Positions 26,049-35,707 of a stretch of 64,000 nt of DNA are shown in pieces. Position 1 is the stretch's first letter. Every line of letters starts with the position of its first letter. The stretch comes from CAYWRZ01 sp964460845. GTDB lineage: Bacteria; Bacteroidota; Bacteroidia; Flavobacteriales_D; UBA2798. The stretch is taken from the NCBI GenBank assembly GCA_964460845.1, contig CAYWRZ010000010.1, forward strand, positions 48,546 through 112,545, in the 5' to 3' direction. A program made the translations under genes and the position numbers. Below the pieces are notes generated by a model that was not told the origin of the DNA, ran no database searches, and worked only from the letters and a program-made list of their open reading frames with translations.

Positions 26049-27050
26049 ATGAAGAAATACTCTGTTATAGTTCCTGTATACAACCGCCCGATGGAGGTCA
26101 GAGAATTGCTGGAAAGCCTGGTAAATCAGGATTACCGCGATTTTGAGCTGCTCATTATCGAAGACGGTTCGTCGCTGCCCTGCGAGGCGGAGGTAAAGGC
26201 TTATTCCGACCGCTTGGACATACGGTATTTCTACAAGCCCAATTCGGGGCCGGGGCGCAGCCGTAATTTCGGGATGGAAAAAGCGACCGGCGAATACCTG
26301 GTGTTTTTCGACTCCGATTGCCTGATTCCGCCTACCTATTTTTCGGCGCTCGAGGCGCAGCTTTCTCAACGCGAGCTCGATGCCTACGGAGGGCCTGATA
26401 ATGCGCACGAATCGTTTACCGACGTACAGAAAGCCATTAACTATGCAATGACTTCCCTCTTTACGACCGGAGGTGTGCGGGGTAAAAAAAGCCGTCTTGA
26501 TCGTTTTCAGCCGCGCAGCTTTAACATGGGTTTTCGCCGTAGCGTATATCAAAAGGTGGGGGGCTTTGCCGACGTACATCCGGGCGAGGATCCCGACCTG
26601 AGCTACCGTATTATGAATGCGGGGTTTAAAGTAGGACTAATTGAAGAAGCGTATGTCTTTCACAAGCGCCGCATCGATTTTTCCAAATTCACGAAGCAGG
26701 TGTACAAATTCGGCATGGTGCGTGCCATTCTCATCAAATGGTATCCCGAACGTTTCCGCATAGTTTACCTCTTACCTTCGTTGTTTTTGCTGGGATCGCT
26801 ATTACTGCTGAGCGCCGGACTGCTTTGCTCGCCGTATTTTTTGCTGCCGATGGCGGTTCCCTTGCTGTTGTTTTTTGCAGATGCATGGTCTCGTACGCGA
26901 AGTATTAAAATAGCCCTGTTGGCAGTAGCGGCCAGCATATTACAGTTGTATTGCTACGGCTGGGGATTTTTGAAAGTGGGTTTTAGCCTGTTTGTCCTGG
27001 GCCGGCAGGAACGGAAGGCTTTTCCGAAGCTCTTTTTTGCGGAGCGTTGA
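26049..27050 (+). CDS. family 2 glycosyltransferase with C-terminal membrane segments
   Basis: Transfers a sugar from a nucleotide donor, probably to an envelope polysaccharide or lipid-linked acceptor. The N-terminal GT-A domain shows VIVPVYNRP, LLIIEDGSS, GPGRSRNFG and the metal-binding DSD (FFDSDCLIPP). An ED motif suited to the catalytic base lies at PGEDPDLSYRI near residue 180. After about residue 240 there are two or three hydrophobic membrane helices (LLPSLFLLGSLLLLSAGLL and FLLPMAVPLLLFF). The donor and acceptor cannot be deduced. TATATTTG at 26000-26007 fits a -7 box 41 bp before the ATG. Confidence 0.88.
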   Translation: MKKYSVIVPVYNRPMEVRELLESLVNQDYRDFELLIIEDGSSLPCEAEVKAYSDRLDIRYFYKPNSGPGRSRNFGMEKATGEYLVFFDSDCLIPPTYFSALEAQLSQRELDAYGGPDNAHESFTDVQKAINYAMTSLFTTGGVRGKKSRLDRFQPRSFNMGFRRSVYQKVGGFADVHPGEDPDLSYRIMNAGFKVGLIEEAYVFHKRRIDFSKFTKQVYKFGMVRAILIKWYPERFRIVYLLPSLFLLGSLLLLSAGLLCSPYFLLPMAVPLLLFFADAWSRTRSIKIALLAVAASILQLYCYGWGFLKVGFSLFVLGRQERKAFPKLFFAER

Positions 27051-27127
27051 GCGTATTTTTCGAGCGAACATTCATTTTACCTGAAAAACGGTTCGCGGCA
27101 TATCCGATCGTTTAGTAGCTTCGTGGT

Positions 27128-27856
27128 ATGCAGTCTCCTATACTTCCGGAACAGATCCTGTTTCTTGATATTGAAACGGTACCACAGGTGTTTCACTTTG
27201 AGGATCTTTCACCACGGATGAAAGAGCTGTTCGAGGCCAAAACGCGTTATCTGCTGCGCGATGAGATGACCCTTGAAACGCTTTACCAAAAGGCGGGCAT
27301 TTATGCGGAGTTTGGGCAGATTATCTGTGTCTGCGCGGGAGTTTTAGCGGGTGCTTCGGGTACCGGGCGCAAGCTGCGCATTAAAACCTTTGCCGGGCAT
27401 GAGGAGAAAAAGCTGCTGGAAGAGTTTTCAGACTTATTGCATAAGTCGTTCAGCGGAGGTAGGCAGCGTCTTTCGGCCTTATGCGCGCATAACGGAAAGG
27501 AGTTCGATTTTCCCTATCTCTGTCGCCGGATGATCATACAGCGCGTCGGTCTTCCGCCGGTGTTGCAGTTGCAGGGTAAAAAGCCCTGGGAGGTGCCGCA
27601 CCTCGACACGATGGAGCTTTGGAAATTCGGCGATTATAAGAGCTTCACCTCGCTCGACTTGTTGTCTGAAGTATTGGGTATTCCTTCTCCTAAAGATGAG
27701 ATTAGCGGAAGCGAGGTGGGAAGAGTGTATTGGGAAGAGCAGGATCTGGATAAAATTGCGGCCTACTGTCGCAAAGACGTAGTAGCGATGGCGCAGGTGT
27801 ACCTGCGGCTTTCGAATCAGGATCCTTTTGAGATTACTGAAGTAGAATATGCCTGA
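27128..27856 (+). CDS. 3'-5' exonuclease, PolB-like DEDDy family
   Basis: 242 residues, predicted ribonuclease-H-fold exonuclease of the DNA_pol_B_exo2 type (PF10108-like). The acidic catalytic residues are visible as DIETVP (Exo I), HNGKEFDFPYLCRR (Exo II) and YCRKDVVAM (Exo III, DEDDy Tyr). Such stand-alone proofreading-like domains are widespread in Bacteroidota, where their physiological substrate is not established. It starts 77 bp after the glycosyltransferase and is followed after 35 bp by a lipoprotein gene. Confidence 0.88.
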   Translation: MQSPILPEQILFLDIETVPQVFHFEDLSPRMKELFEAKTRYLLRDEMTLETLYQKAGIYAEFGQIICVCAGVLAGASGTGRKLRIKTFAGHEEKKLLEEFSDLLHKSFSGGRQRLSALCAHNGKEFDFPYLCRRMIIQRVGLPPVLQLQGKKPWEVPHLDTMELWKFGDYKSFTSLDLLSEVLGIPSPKDEISGSEVGRVYWEEQDLDKIAAYCRKDVVAMAQVYLRLSNQDPFEITEVEYA

Positions 27857-27891
27857 GTAAAAACGGTAAATAGAAAATTAAAATTTTGAGT

Positions 27892-28458
27892 ATGAAGATA
27901 ATGGGAAATAGCATCAGGCTGCTGATAGCCTTCGTCATGATTTCTACTTGCTGGACTTCCTGCGGCACGAAAAACGACGATCCGCTCAACCTGGCGAAGG
28001 ATTTGGAACGCTGTATCCGCAGCCGGTTTTTTTCTGAAAAAGAGCATGACTTTGGGCCTTACCAAATGGGGATGAGTCGTGCTGCTTTTGAGGATGCTTC
28101 GATCGGCGTGAACCTGCTGCGCGCCGAAGCCGAAATCGTGGACAGTATCTCGCTTTGTGGAAACGATCGGGTATATTGTGAAGCGGCATACCGTTTTTTT
28201 GATTCGAGGCTCGAAGACATACAGGTAAGTTTTTTCTTCTCGGATCCCGGCGATCAAAAAATACCACAGGTAGATAAGCTGCTGGAGCAGGAATTGTCGG
28301 AACGTTACGGAGTCTTTGAGTCTGAACAAGGAACGAGGGTGTGGAATGTTGCCCGGCAGCATCGTATCTTACAGGTGTTTTTGTTTGAAGGCGTGGCCGC
28401 CGACGGCCGGCCTACACTCAAAGTACTTTATACCTACGAAGGAAAAGTAGCGGTATGA
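27892..28458 (+). CDS. small lipoprotein of unknown function
   Basis: About 188 residues from the ATG at 27892. A TTG six bases upstream is in frame but less likely. The N-terminus is a lipoprotein signal with a lipobox ending in Cys (TCWTSC), then GTKNDDP. The remainder has alternating strands and helices (DFGPYQMGMSRAAFED, RVYCEAAYRFFDSRLEDIQVSFFF), suggesting an alpha/beta soluble periplasmic or surface domain. No family is recognised. Confidence 0.6.
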   Translation: MKIMGNSIRLLIAFVMISTCWTSCGTKNDDPLNLAKDLERCIRSRFFSEKEHDFGPYQMGMSRAAFEDASIGVNLLRAEAEIVDSISLCGNDRVYCEAAYRFFDSRLEDIQVSFFFSDPGDQKIPQVDKLLEQELSERYGVFESEQGTRVWNVARQHRILQVFLFEGVAADGRPTLKVLYTYEGKVAV

Positions 28459-28573
28459 CTCCGTGCCTCAGAAAGCTGACCGGTTTATTTGCCCCCGATG
28501 CTAACCACGAGAAAGGAGCTCGCGCAACGAATAAAACAAGTACGGTGCTTATGTGTAAAACGCGGGGTGTTTT

Positions 28574-30301
28574 TTATTCCCAAAAAATATCTTTTATCAT
28601 CAATTGCAGTGAAACACGATTTTGCCAAAGGTTTTCGTCCAACGCGTAAATGATGTGAAAAGGTTCGCCCTGTTGAATACGTGTCAGGTGTTCGCCCATA
28701 CCGAAAGCAATAGCATCCAGTTTTACAGAAGAATCAAGGTCATCATAAAGGCAAAGCTTGAGGTGGTTTTCGCCGACCGTACGTGCCTGTCCGGCATCTT
28801 TCACCTTTCGGGCCAGAAAAAGCGGATTCATATTGCCAGGCCCGAAAGGCCCAAATTGCTTCAGAATCCGGAAAAAACGAGGAAGCGATTCACCCGGGGA
28901 AAGACGCAGATGACTCAAAGGTAATGCGGCATCAATTTCGATCTTCGGAACGAGCGATTCGTCAGTAATAGTGGCGGCCACTACGGCTTCAAATTTTTCA
29001 CAGAAAGCCTCCAGCCTGTCTTTTTGTAAAGTAAGCCCTGCGGCATATTTATGTCCGCCGTATTGCTCTAACAATTCGGCGCAGGCTCCGATGGCTTCGT
29101 GTATATCGAAATCTTTTACGGATCGCGCCGACCCGGTGAGCTTTCCGCCCGACTCGGTGAGCAATATCGTAGGCCGATAATACACTTCCATCACCCGCGA
29201 AGCGACGATCCCGATTACCCCTTTGTGCCAGTCTTCGCGAAACAAAACGGTGCTTTTACGTTGTTGCAATACCTGATTTTCTTCTATCAGCGCGAGTGCC
29301 TGTTGTGTAATTTCTTTATCGAGGTTTTTACGGGAGGTATTGTGCTGATCGAGCAGCTTGCTGTTTGTGGTGGCCTCTTCTTCGTGTTTGCTCAGCAGCA
29401 GTTCTACCGCTTTGTGTCCCGACTCGATACGTCCGGCGGCATTGATACGCGGACTGATGATAAACACCAAATCGGAAATGGTAAGCGGAAATTTTTTGCC
29501 CGACACTTTCAGCATGGCCTTCAGCGCTTCGGAGGGCTGTGCATTGGCCTGTTTCAATCCGTGCCAGGCCAAAATTCGGTTCTCGCCGGTAATGGGTACG
29601 ATGTCGGCGGCAATGCTCACTGCGACCAGCTCAAGCCTGCGGTAGAGCGATTCGATAGAAAGGTGTCCTTTCAGGGAAAGTGCTTGCAGTAGCTTAAAGC
29701 CTATTCCGCATCCCGAAAGCTCTTTGTAAGGATAAGGGCAATCGCTGCGTTTGGGATCGAGCACCGCTTCGGCTTTGGGCAGCGTATCGCCGGGAAGGTG
29801 ATGATCACAGATAATAAAATCGATCCCTTTTTCGAGTGCATAAGCGATTTTATCATTGGCTTTGATGCCACAATCGAGTGCAATGAGGAGCGAGTACCCC
29901 TGTTCCGCAGCGTAATCGATTCCTTTAAAAGAGATGCCGTAACCTTCGCTGTACCTGTCGGGAATGTAAAATCCCGTGTCGGGATGAAGGGCTGAGAGAA
30001 AATCATAGACCAGTGCCACGGCCGTGGTGCCGTCCACATCATAATCGCCGTACACAAGAATTTTTTCTTTTCGGGAAAAGGCTTTTTCTATCCGTACTAC
30101 GGCTTTATCCATGTCTTTCATCGTGAAAGGATCATGGAGCTTATCCAGCGAAGGGCGGAAAAAATCGCGTGCTTCTTCGAAGGTTTTAACTCCCCGGTCG
30201 GCCAGTAAGCCGGCCAAGACCTTATCCACCTGTAAGGCATCGGCTAGCGAATCGGTAATCGATTCGTCTGCCGCCTGTTTCATTACCCGCCTTTTTTCCA
30301 T
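28574..30301 (-). CDS. recJ: single-stranded-DNA-specific exonuclease RecJ
   Basis: A 5'-3' exonuclease acting on single-stranded DNA in recombination and mismatch/base-excision repair. 575 residues. The DHH phosphoesterase motifs are intact: DYDVDGTTA (motif I), ALDCGIKAND, and CDHHLPGD (DHH). The downstream DHHA1 region contains GSARSVKDFDIHEAI and YGGHKYAAGLTL. The OB-type C-terminal part (FGPFGPGNMNPLF) is complete. Monocistronic; divergent from the secreted-protein/histidine-kinase operon 47 bp away. Confidence 0.95.
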   Translation of the reverse strand: MEKRRVMKQAADESITDSLADALQVDKVLAGLLADRGVKTFEEARDFFRPSLDKLHDPFTMKDMDKAVVRIEKAFSRKEKILVYGDYDVDGTTAVALVYDFLSALHPDTGFYIPDRYSEGYGISFKGIDYAAEQGYSLLIALDCGIKANDKIAYALEKGIDFIICDHHLPGDTLPKAEAVLDPKRSDCPYPYKELSGCGIGFKLLQALSLKGHLSIESLYRRLELVAVSIAADIVPITGENRILAWHGLKQANAQPSEALKAMLKVSGKKFPLTISDLVFIISPRINAAGRIESGHKAVELLLSKHEEEATTNSKLLDQHNTSRKNLDKEITQQALALIEENQVLQQRKSTVLFREDWHKGVIGIVASRVMEVYYRPTILLTESGGKLTGSARSVKDFDIHEAIGACAELLEQYGGHKYAAGLTLQKDRLEAFCEKFEAVVAATITDESLVPKIEIDAALPLSHLRLSPGESLPRFFRILKQFGPFGPGNMNPLFLARKVKDAGQARTVGENHLKLCLYDDLDSSVKLDAIAFGMGEHLTRIQQGEPFHIIYALDENLWQNRVSLQLMIKDIFWE

Positions 30302-30348
30302 ATTTTTAGACCAGCCTTTTGCGGTAAAGGTAGGAAACAGCCGCTATC

Positions 30349-31014
30349 ATGAAATTCCTTTTTTCTTTCTTTCTTACACTTTGCTGTCTTCCGGCGCTTT
30401 ATGCCCAGGAGCCTGCCTGGTTTTATTTCCGTGAGCCCCAACCCGCTTCGGAGACGACACAGGAAAAAATTCCGGACTCGTTTCACGGTATGTATGTCAG
30501 TGTACAGGATACGCTTAAAACCCTTGTGGTGACGGCAGATTCCATTTATGCCAACCTGGCGCTCCCGGTAGAATTTACCTTTGAAGAGATTGCGCATAAC
30601 CCTAACCTTGTGCTGCGTGATTCGCTGCTGTACGGGGTGAGCGCTACCGGGCCGATAAAAGTGATTCGGCAGAAAGACACCTATTTTGGCTGGCTGTTGG
30701 TTTCGTACCCGTTTTTTAAGCCGTCTGCCACGCAGGTGCTCAGGGTTTCGGGTACCCATTTGCTGCTCAGCTTTGAGGAAGAGCCCGGTCGCTGGAACGT
30801 ATTTTTGTTTCGTAAAGAAAAAGAAGGCTTATCGCTTTCGCAGGTTGATCACGAAGCGGGAGAAGCGCAAATAGCCGGGTGGAAAGAAATGCAGCGCATT
30901 CAGCTTTCGGAAGATCAGGAGCTGGTTACGCTTTCATTCAGCGCAGAGGCCATGCGCAGGTTCATTGATCAAAAAGGATTTAACCGTACGGAGTTATACC
31001 GAAACAAGCTGTGA
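30349..31014 (+). CDS. exported protein coupled to the large histidine kinase
   Basis: 221 residues with a signal peptide (KFLFSFFLTLCCLPALYAQ). The mature protein is beta-rich and contains repeated SVQDTLKTLVVTADSIYANLALPVEFTFEEI-type strands; there are no catalytic motifs. Its stop codon overlaps the GTG start of the large sensor kinase by four bases (GTGA), indicating translational coupling. Because it is exported and paired with a membrane sensor, it could act as a periplasmic accessory or ligand-binding partner. That is inference from position only. No named family recognised. Confidence 0.65.
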   Translation: MKFLFSFFLTLCCLPALYAQEPAWFYFREPQPASETTQEKIPDSFHGMYVSVQDTLKTLVVTADSIYANLALPVEFTFEEIAHNPNLVLRDSLLYGVSATGPIKVIRQKDTYFGWLLVSYPFFKPSATQVLRVSGTHLLLSFEEEPGRWNVFLFRKEKEGLSLSQVDHEAGEAQIAGWKEMQRIQLSEDQELVTLSFSAEAMRRFIDQKGFNRTELYRNKL

Positions 31015-34000
31015 GTAGGATTCGTTTATACCTCTTTCACCGTTATACCCTGCTGCTTTTTTCGGCCGTGCTGCTGCTTTTCGGGCACGGACTTTATCGT
31101 TCTTCACTGGTAAAGCTCGATCCGCAACGTATCTCTTCTCATCTGCAGTCGGTTATTCAACAAAAAGAGGATCAGGCACGCATGCTGATTAAGGATACGA
31201 AAGAAATGCTGGGAGAAGATGCTTCCGCGCTTTTTCAGTCTTTCTTTTTTACCAACAAATGGCGCGAAGGCGACGGGATATCACTTTTTGTGTACCAGCA
31301 AAACCAGCTTCGGTTTTGGTCAGACAATAAGGTGCCGTACGATCCGCAACGCGATACCGTATTGCGAGAAGGTGGAATGTTGAAGCTGCGTAACGGCTGG
31401 TATAAGTTGTTGAGTGATACTTCGCTGAGCGAAACGAATATCGTGGCGCTGATCCACATCAAATACCAGTACACCAACCGCAATCGATATCTTTCGAGCG
31501 GATTTGTACCTGCATTCGACTTACCGCAGAATACGACTATTTATGTCGATACCACAATTCGCGAAGCCATTCCGGTTTTTGATTCGCAGGATACCTTGTT
31601 GTTTTCGGTGCAGCTTGAGCGCGGAGATTTGGTTTCGCCCACGGCGCGTTACCTGATGGTAGGGCTTATCGCAGTGGCGATTCTACTGCTGCTCCTGTTT
31701 TTGGGTCTCGAATGCCGAAGTTTGGAAAAGCACATAGGTTCTTTTTACGCTTCGGTATTGCTTTGCGGAACGGTGGTGCTGCTCCGTTATGTATCGCTTG
31801 AGCTCGAATTTCCTTCCGAGTTTTACGACTTCGAATTGTTTAGTCCCTCGTTGTTTGCCGCGTCTTTTTTACTTCCCTCGCTGGGCGATTTCCTGATCAA
31901 TGCGTTGTTGTTGCTGTATGTGGCCTATTTTTTCGTGTCGCGTACAGCACGTTTTCACTATTCGCTGGCTGCTCGTCCGCTTGTGGCAGGAACTCTTGTG
32001 GTGATCTTGCTGCTGCTGGTGTGGTGGTTTGCGTATTACCTCGGCCGCCTGCTTCAACGCCTGATAGAAGACTCCAGCATCGAGTTTAATGTCAACAATA
32101 TCTTTAACCTTTCTTCATATAGTTTGGTAGGGTTTGTGATTGCCGGACTCCTCTTTTTTTCTTTTACCCTGCTTTGCGAATTTGCAGTAAAAGTATCGGT
32201 AAGATTAAAATTATCCGGGCGTTTTTTCCTGTATGTTTTTGCAGGCACTTTCGGATTGTCGATCCTGCTTCACCATTTGGTAGGCGTACGTGATCTTGTG
32301 GTGATAGCCTGGCCTGCCGCGATACTGCTGGTGTTCTTTTTTTCACGATATGTACGCAAAAATGAAATTTCGTTCAACCATATCGTGTTGCTGCTTATTA
32401 CGTTTTCTGCCTTTTCGGCCCATTCACTTTCCAAGTACAACGATACCCGGGAAGTAAAAAAAAGGCTGGTTTTGGCGCAGAAACTTTCGACCGAAGAAGA
32501 TCCGGCGATAGAAATTGCCTATTCCGAAATGGAGTTGGATCTGCTGCGCAGCAACCTGCTTCATTCGGCGTTCGATTCGTCTGAAGTCTATTCCAGAACG
32601 AGTTTTCAGGAAGCGCTTGAGAATCTTTTTTTCTCTGGCGAATGGAATAAATTCGATTTGCAGTTTTACCTTTTTGCCGCCGATAGCTCTCCGCTAGGAA
32701 TAGAAGGCTTCGCGCCGATACGCGATTTTGAAGAGCTCGATGAGCTGATTGCCGAAAACGGCGTGTCCTCGGCTTTTAGCACGAACCTGTTTTTTATCTA
32801 TAATTCGGCCTATAAGCTGAGCTATGTGATACGCCTTCCGGTAAAAAGATCGGGCGAGCCAATCAAAGGATTTCTTTTCTGTGAAATGCGCTCCAAAAAA
32901 ATCCCGGAAGATATCGGGTTTCCCGAACTGCTTATCGATCGAAGCAGTCAGCGCATCGATGCGATATACCAGTATTCTTACGCAAGGTATGTCGATGGTA
33001 CGCAGGTGAATCATTTTGGACCCTACCGCTACAGCTACAAGAGTCATGCGTACGAAGATTTCGACACGAAATATATTTTCAAAGAAGAAGGAGGGTATTC
33101 ACATCTCTTTTACCGGGTCGATAAAAGGACATTGCTTGTGCTGAGCAAGCCGGTCGAGAAATTTATTCAGAAGGCGACCTCCTTTTCTTATCTCTTTACC
33201 CTCTTCGGACTTATGCTTATTGCCGGGGTGGCCATACGGCAAATTTCTTTGGGCTATGCCTCTCTGGCTTTGTCGCTGCAGGGAAAAGTGCAGGCCCTGC
33301 TCGTCGGACTGCTTTTTGTGTCGCTCGTGCTCTTCGGATTAGGTACCCGCTATTTTATCGCGGATCAATACCAGGAAAAAAACAACAATATCATCAGCGA
33401 AAAAATTCAGTCGGTGCGCATCGAAGTGCTGAATAAGCTCGGAAGAGAACAGTCGCTTTCGGCCGATTTGGCCAACTATATCGGTTATATGCTCGATAAG
33501 CTCTCGGGTGTTTTCCTGACCGACATTAACCTGTACAAGCCCGATGGGATGCTGCTGGCTACTTCGCGTCCGAAGATTATCCAAAGCGGCTTGGTCGCCC
33601 CCGAAATGGATCCCCGTGCCTTCAGAGAGATGTCGCGCGAGAACAAAAGCGAATATATGCAGGAAGAACGTATAGGCGAGCTGCGTTACCTCTCGGCATA
33701 CGTGCCGCTGCTCAATACCGACAACCAGGTGATAGGCTTTCTTAACCTTCCCTATTTTGCCCGGCAAAGCGCATTAGAAACAGAGCTCTCCAGCTTCCTT
33801 GTGGCGATAGTGAATATTTTTGCCGTGCTCTTTGCTATTTCCTTGCTGGCAGCACTATTTGCTTCCAACTGGATCACGCAGCCGCTGCGGCTGGTTCAGG
33901 CAAGCATTTCGACGATCAAACCGGGAAAACCCAATAAGCCTATCGAATACCACGGTAAAGATGAGATCGGTTCACTCGTGCATCAGTATAACCTGAAAGT

Positions 34001-34730
34001 GGCCGAACTGGAAAAATACGCCCGTGAGCTGGCACGCTCCGAACGCGAAAGCGCATGGCGTGAAATGGCCCGGCAGGTGGCGCACGAAATTAAGAATCCC
34101 CTTACTCCCATAAGGCTTACCGTGCAGCATATACAGCGCTCGCTCAATCCTGAAGATCCCGATTGGCAGGAAAAACTGAACCGCTTTACGGCTACGGTGA
34201 TCGAACAGATAGATACCCTCACTCACATAGCAGGCGAATTTTCCAATTTTGCCAATATGCCACGCGCAAGGGAAGAAAAGATAGACCTGAGACGCATTCT
34301 GCGCAATGTAGCCGATCTGTACCGCGAAACGCCCGATGCTACACTGGTGCTGAATGAACGATACGACCGCGAAGCGATCGTGTATTGCGACAAAGATCAA
34401 CTGCTCAGGGTGTTTAATAACCTGGTGAAAAATGCCATACAGGCTATTGCCGCAGGAGAAGAAGGGCAGGTAAGTATTACGCTCGATCGCCGTGGAAAAG
34501 GCTACGTGGTGGAGGTGCAGGACAACGGTACCGGTATAGCGCCCGAAAAAATGGAAAAGATTTTTGTACCCAATTTTACGACCAAATCGACAGGAATGGG
34601 ATTAGGGCTGGCAATGGTCAAAAATATTGTAGAAAATGCCGGAGGCCGCGTATGGTTCGAGACAAGTCCCGGGAAAGGTTCCTCGTTTTTTGTGTGGCTG
34701 CCCGAGTTTGAATTTGAAGGGAACGGCTGA
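31011..34730 (+). CDS. large membrane-bound sensor histidine kinase (NtrY-like architecture)
   Basis: 1239 residues, much longer than typical kinases. The start is GTG, overlapping the preceding stop as GTGA. In order: an N-terminal membrane helix (LLLFSAVLLLFGH); an extracytoplasmic domain (about 35-210); a block of several membrane helices (about 215-480); another soluble domain; a further membrane helix near 745; an extracytoplasmic domain; a helix near 940; then HAMP (SNWITQPLRLVQASI). Next come a HisKA domain with phospho-acceptor His1025 in QVAHEIKNPLTPIRL and a HATPase with NLVKNAIQAI, DNGTGI, TTKSTGMGLGL. The kinase half resembles NtrY. No response regulator is adjacent, so it is an orphan kinase whose partner must lie elsewhere. 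Confidence 0.9.
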   Translation: MSRIRLYLFHRYTLLLFSAVLLLFGHGLYRSSLVKLDPQRISSHLQSVIQQKEDQARMLIKDTKEMLGEDASALFQSFFFTNKWREGDGISLFVYQQNQLRFWSDNKVPYDPQRDTVLREGGMLKLRNGWYKLLSDTSLSETNIVALIHIKYQYTNRNRYLSSGFVPAFDLPQNTTIYVDTTIREAIPVFDSQDTLLFSVQLERGDLVSPTARYLMVGLIAVAILLLLLFLGLECRSLEKHIGSFYASVLLCGTVVLLRYVSLELEFPSEFYDFELFSPSLFAASFLLPSLGDFLINALLLLYVAYFFVSRTARFHYSLAARPLVAGTLVVILLLLVWWFAYYLGRLLQRLIEDSSIEFNVNNIFNLSSYSLVGFVIAGLLFFSFTLLCEFAVKVSVRLKLSGRFFLYVFAGTFGLSILLHHLVGVRDLVVIAWPAAILLVFFFSRYVRKNEISFNHIVLLLITFSAFSAHSLSKYNDTREVKKRLVLAQKLSTEEDPAIEIAYSEMELDLLRSNLLHSAFDSSEVYSRTSFQEALENLFFSGEWNKFDLQFYLFAADSSPLGIEGFAPIRDFEELDELIAENGVSSAFSTNLFFIYNSAYKLSYVIRLPVKRSGEPIKGFLFCEMRSKKIPEDIGFPELLIDRSSQRIDAIYQYSYARYVDGTQVNHFGPYRYSYKSHAYEDFDTKYIFKEEGGYSHLFYRVDKRTLLVLSKPVEKFIQKATSFSYLFTLFGLMLIAGVAIRQISLGYASLALSLQGKVQALLVGLLFVSLVLFGLGTRYFIADQYQEKNNNIISEKIQSVRIEVLNKLGREQSLSADLANYIGYMLDKLSGVFLTDINLYKPDGMLLATSRPKIIQSGLVAPEMDPRAFREMSRENKSEYMQEERIGELRYLSAYVPLLNTDNQVIGFLNLPYFARQSALETELSSFLVAIVNIFAVLFAISLLAALFASNWITQPLRLVQASISTIKPGKPNKPIEYHGKDEIGSLVHQYNLKVAELEKYARELARSERESAWREMARQVAHEIKNPLTPIRLTVQHIQRSLNPEDPDWQEKLNRFTATVIEQIDTLTHIAGEFSNFANMPRAREEKIDLRRILRNVADLYRETPDATLVLNERYDREAIVYCDKDQLLRVFNNLVKNAIQAIAAGEEGQVSITLDRRGKGYVVEVQDNGTGIAPEKMEKIFVPNFTTKSTGMGLGLAMVKNIVENAGGRVWFETSPGKGSSFFVWLPEFEFEGNG

Positions 34731-34741
34731 GGGGGGATAAT

Positions 34742-34764
34742 GGGCGGGGAGTGAACCCCCGCCC
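34742..34764. other. GC-rich hairpin between kinase and crotonase genes
   Basis: A perfect 8-bp stem GGGCGGGG/CCCCGCCC with loop AGTGAAC. There is no T tract on either side, so it is not a classical intrinsic terminator; it might be a pause or mRNA-stabilising hairpin. Confidence 0.4.
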
Positions 34765-34870
34765 GGAGTAAAGATAAGCCGCTGCGGTATAAGTAGAAAA
34801 CCGGTTTTCTTAGAATATGAACTTTTGAAAAGGCGCCAATAGCCCGCGCGCAGAGATTCGGCATAAATTC

Positions 34871-34878
34871 TACCTTTG
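34871..34878 (+). promoter_or_regulatory. candidate -7 box before the enoyl-CoA hydratase
   Basis: TACCTTTG, a full match to TAnnTTTG, 19 bases before the ATG at 34898. No convincing -33 TTTG was found at the usual spacing. Confidence 0.3.
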
Positions 34879-34897
34879 TCTTAAACCATGATTTTGT

Positions 34898-35680
34898 ATG
34901 AGCTACCAGAATATTACCACCCGTCTTGAAAATCACATTTTTTACCTGACCATTAACCGACCCGACAAGCTCAACGCGCTTAACCGCGATACTATCGAAG
35001 AGCTGCATAAAGCCTTTACCGAAGCGGAGCGTGATGCGAACGTAAAAGTGCTGATTGTGACCGGTGCAGGCGAAAAAGCCTTTGTAGCCGGTGCCGATAT
35101 CGCTGAATTTGCTTCTTTCTCGGTAGAACAGGGAAAAGCCCTGAGCCGCGATGGACAGGAAAAGCTGTTTAACCTGGTCGAAAACCTGTCTAAACCTGTT
35201 ATCGCTGCAGTTAACGGTTTTGCATTGGGCGGCGGATTAGAGCTGGCCATGAGCTGCCACATCCGCATCGCTTCCGAAAATGCGAAGATGGGTCTGCCCG
35301 AAGTATCATTGGGCGTTATTCCCGGTTATGGTGGTACCCAACGCCTGGCCCAGCTTGTAGGCAAAGGAAAAGCATTCGAGCTGATTTTCACCGGAGGTAT
35401 GATTCCCGCTGCCGAAGCCCTGACACTCGGACTGGTCAATCAGGTTACGCCTCAGGCTGATTTGCTTCGTACCTGCGAAGAGCTTGCCGCCAAAATTCTC
35501 AAAAACTCGCCCCGTGCCATTTCGGCTGCTATTTGTGCGGTAAACGCAGGGTATCAGAATGGAGTGGACGGTTTTCATACCGAAGTGGAAGAGTTCGGAA
35601 AATGCTTCGGTACCGAAGATTTCCGCGAAGGAACCGCCGCTTTTTTAGGGAAAAGAAAACCGGTATTTACCGGAAAATAA
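34898..35680 (+). CDS. enoyl-CoA hydratase/isomerase family protein (crotonase)
   Basis: Probably hydrates trans-2-enoyl-CoA in fatty-acid or butanoyl-CoA metabolism. 260 residues. Both catalytic glutamates of true hydratases are present: Glu115 (ALGGGLELAMS) and Glu135 (GLPEVSLGVIPGYGGTQRL). The CoA-binding region GEKAFVAGADIAEF and the oxyanion-hole GGG are intact. The best match is short-chain enoyl-CoA hydratase, but the crotonase fold covers many reactions, so exact specificity is uncertain. It is followed after 27 bp by a flippase gene, which is functionally unrelated. Confidence 0.88.
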   Translation: MSYQNITTRLENHIFYLTINRPDKLNALNRDTIEELHKAFTEAERDANVKVLIVTGAGEKAFVAGADIAEFASFSVEQGKALSRDGQEKLFNLVENLSKPVIAAVNGFALGGGLELAMSCHIRIASENAKMGLPEVSLGVIPGYGGTQRLAQLVGKGKAFELIFTGGMIPAAEALTLGLVNQVTPQADLLRTCEELAAKILKNSPRAISAAICAVNAGYQNGVDGFHTEVEEFGKCFGTEDFREGTAAFLGKRKPVFTGK

Positions 35681-35707
35681 ACCGATTCGTTTAATCACGG
35701 ATACACA

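Noticed and set aside
34742..34764. Intrinsic terminator after the large histidine kinase
   Set aside because: The stem is strong, but neither strand has a T tract after it.
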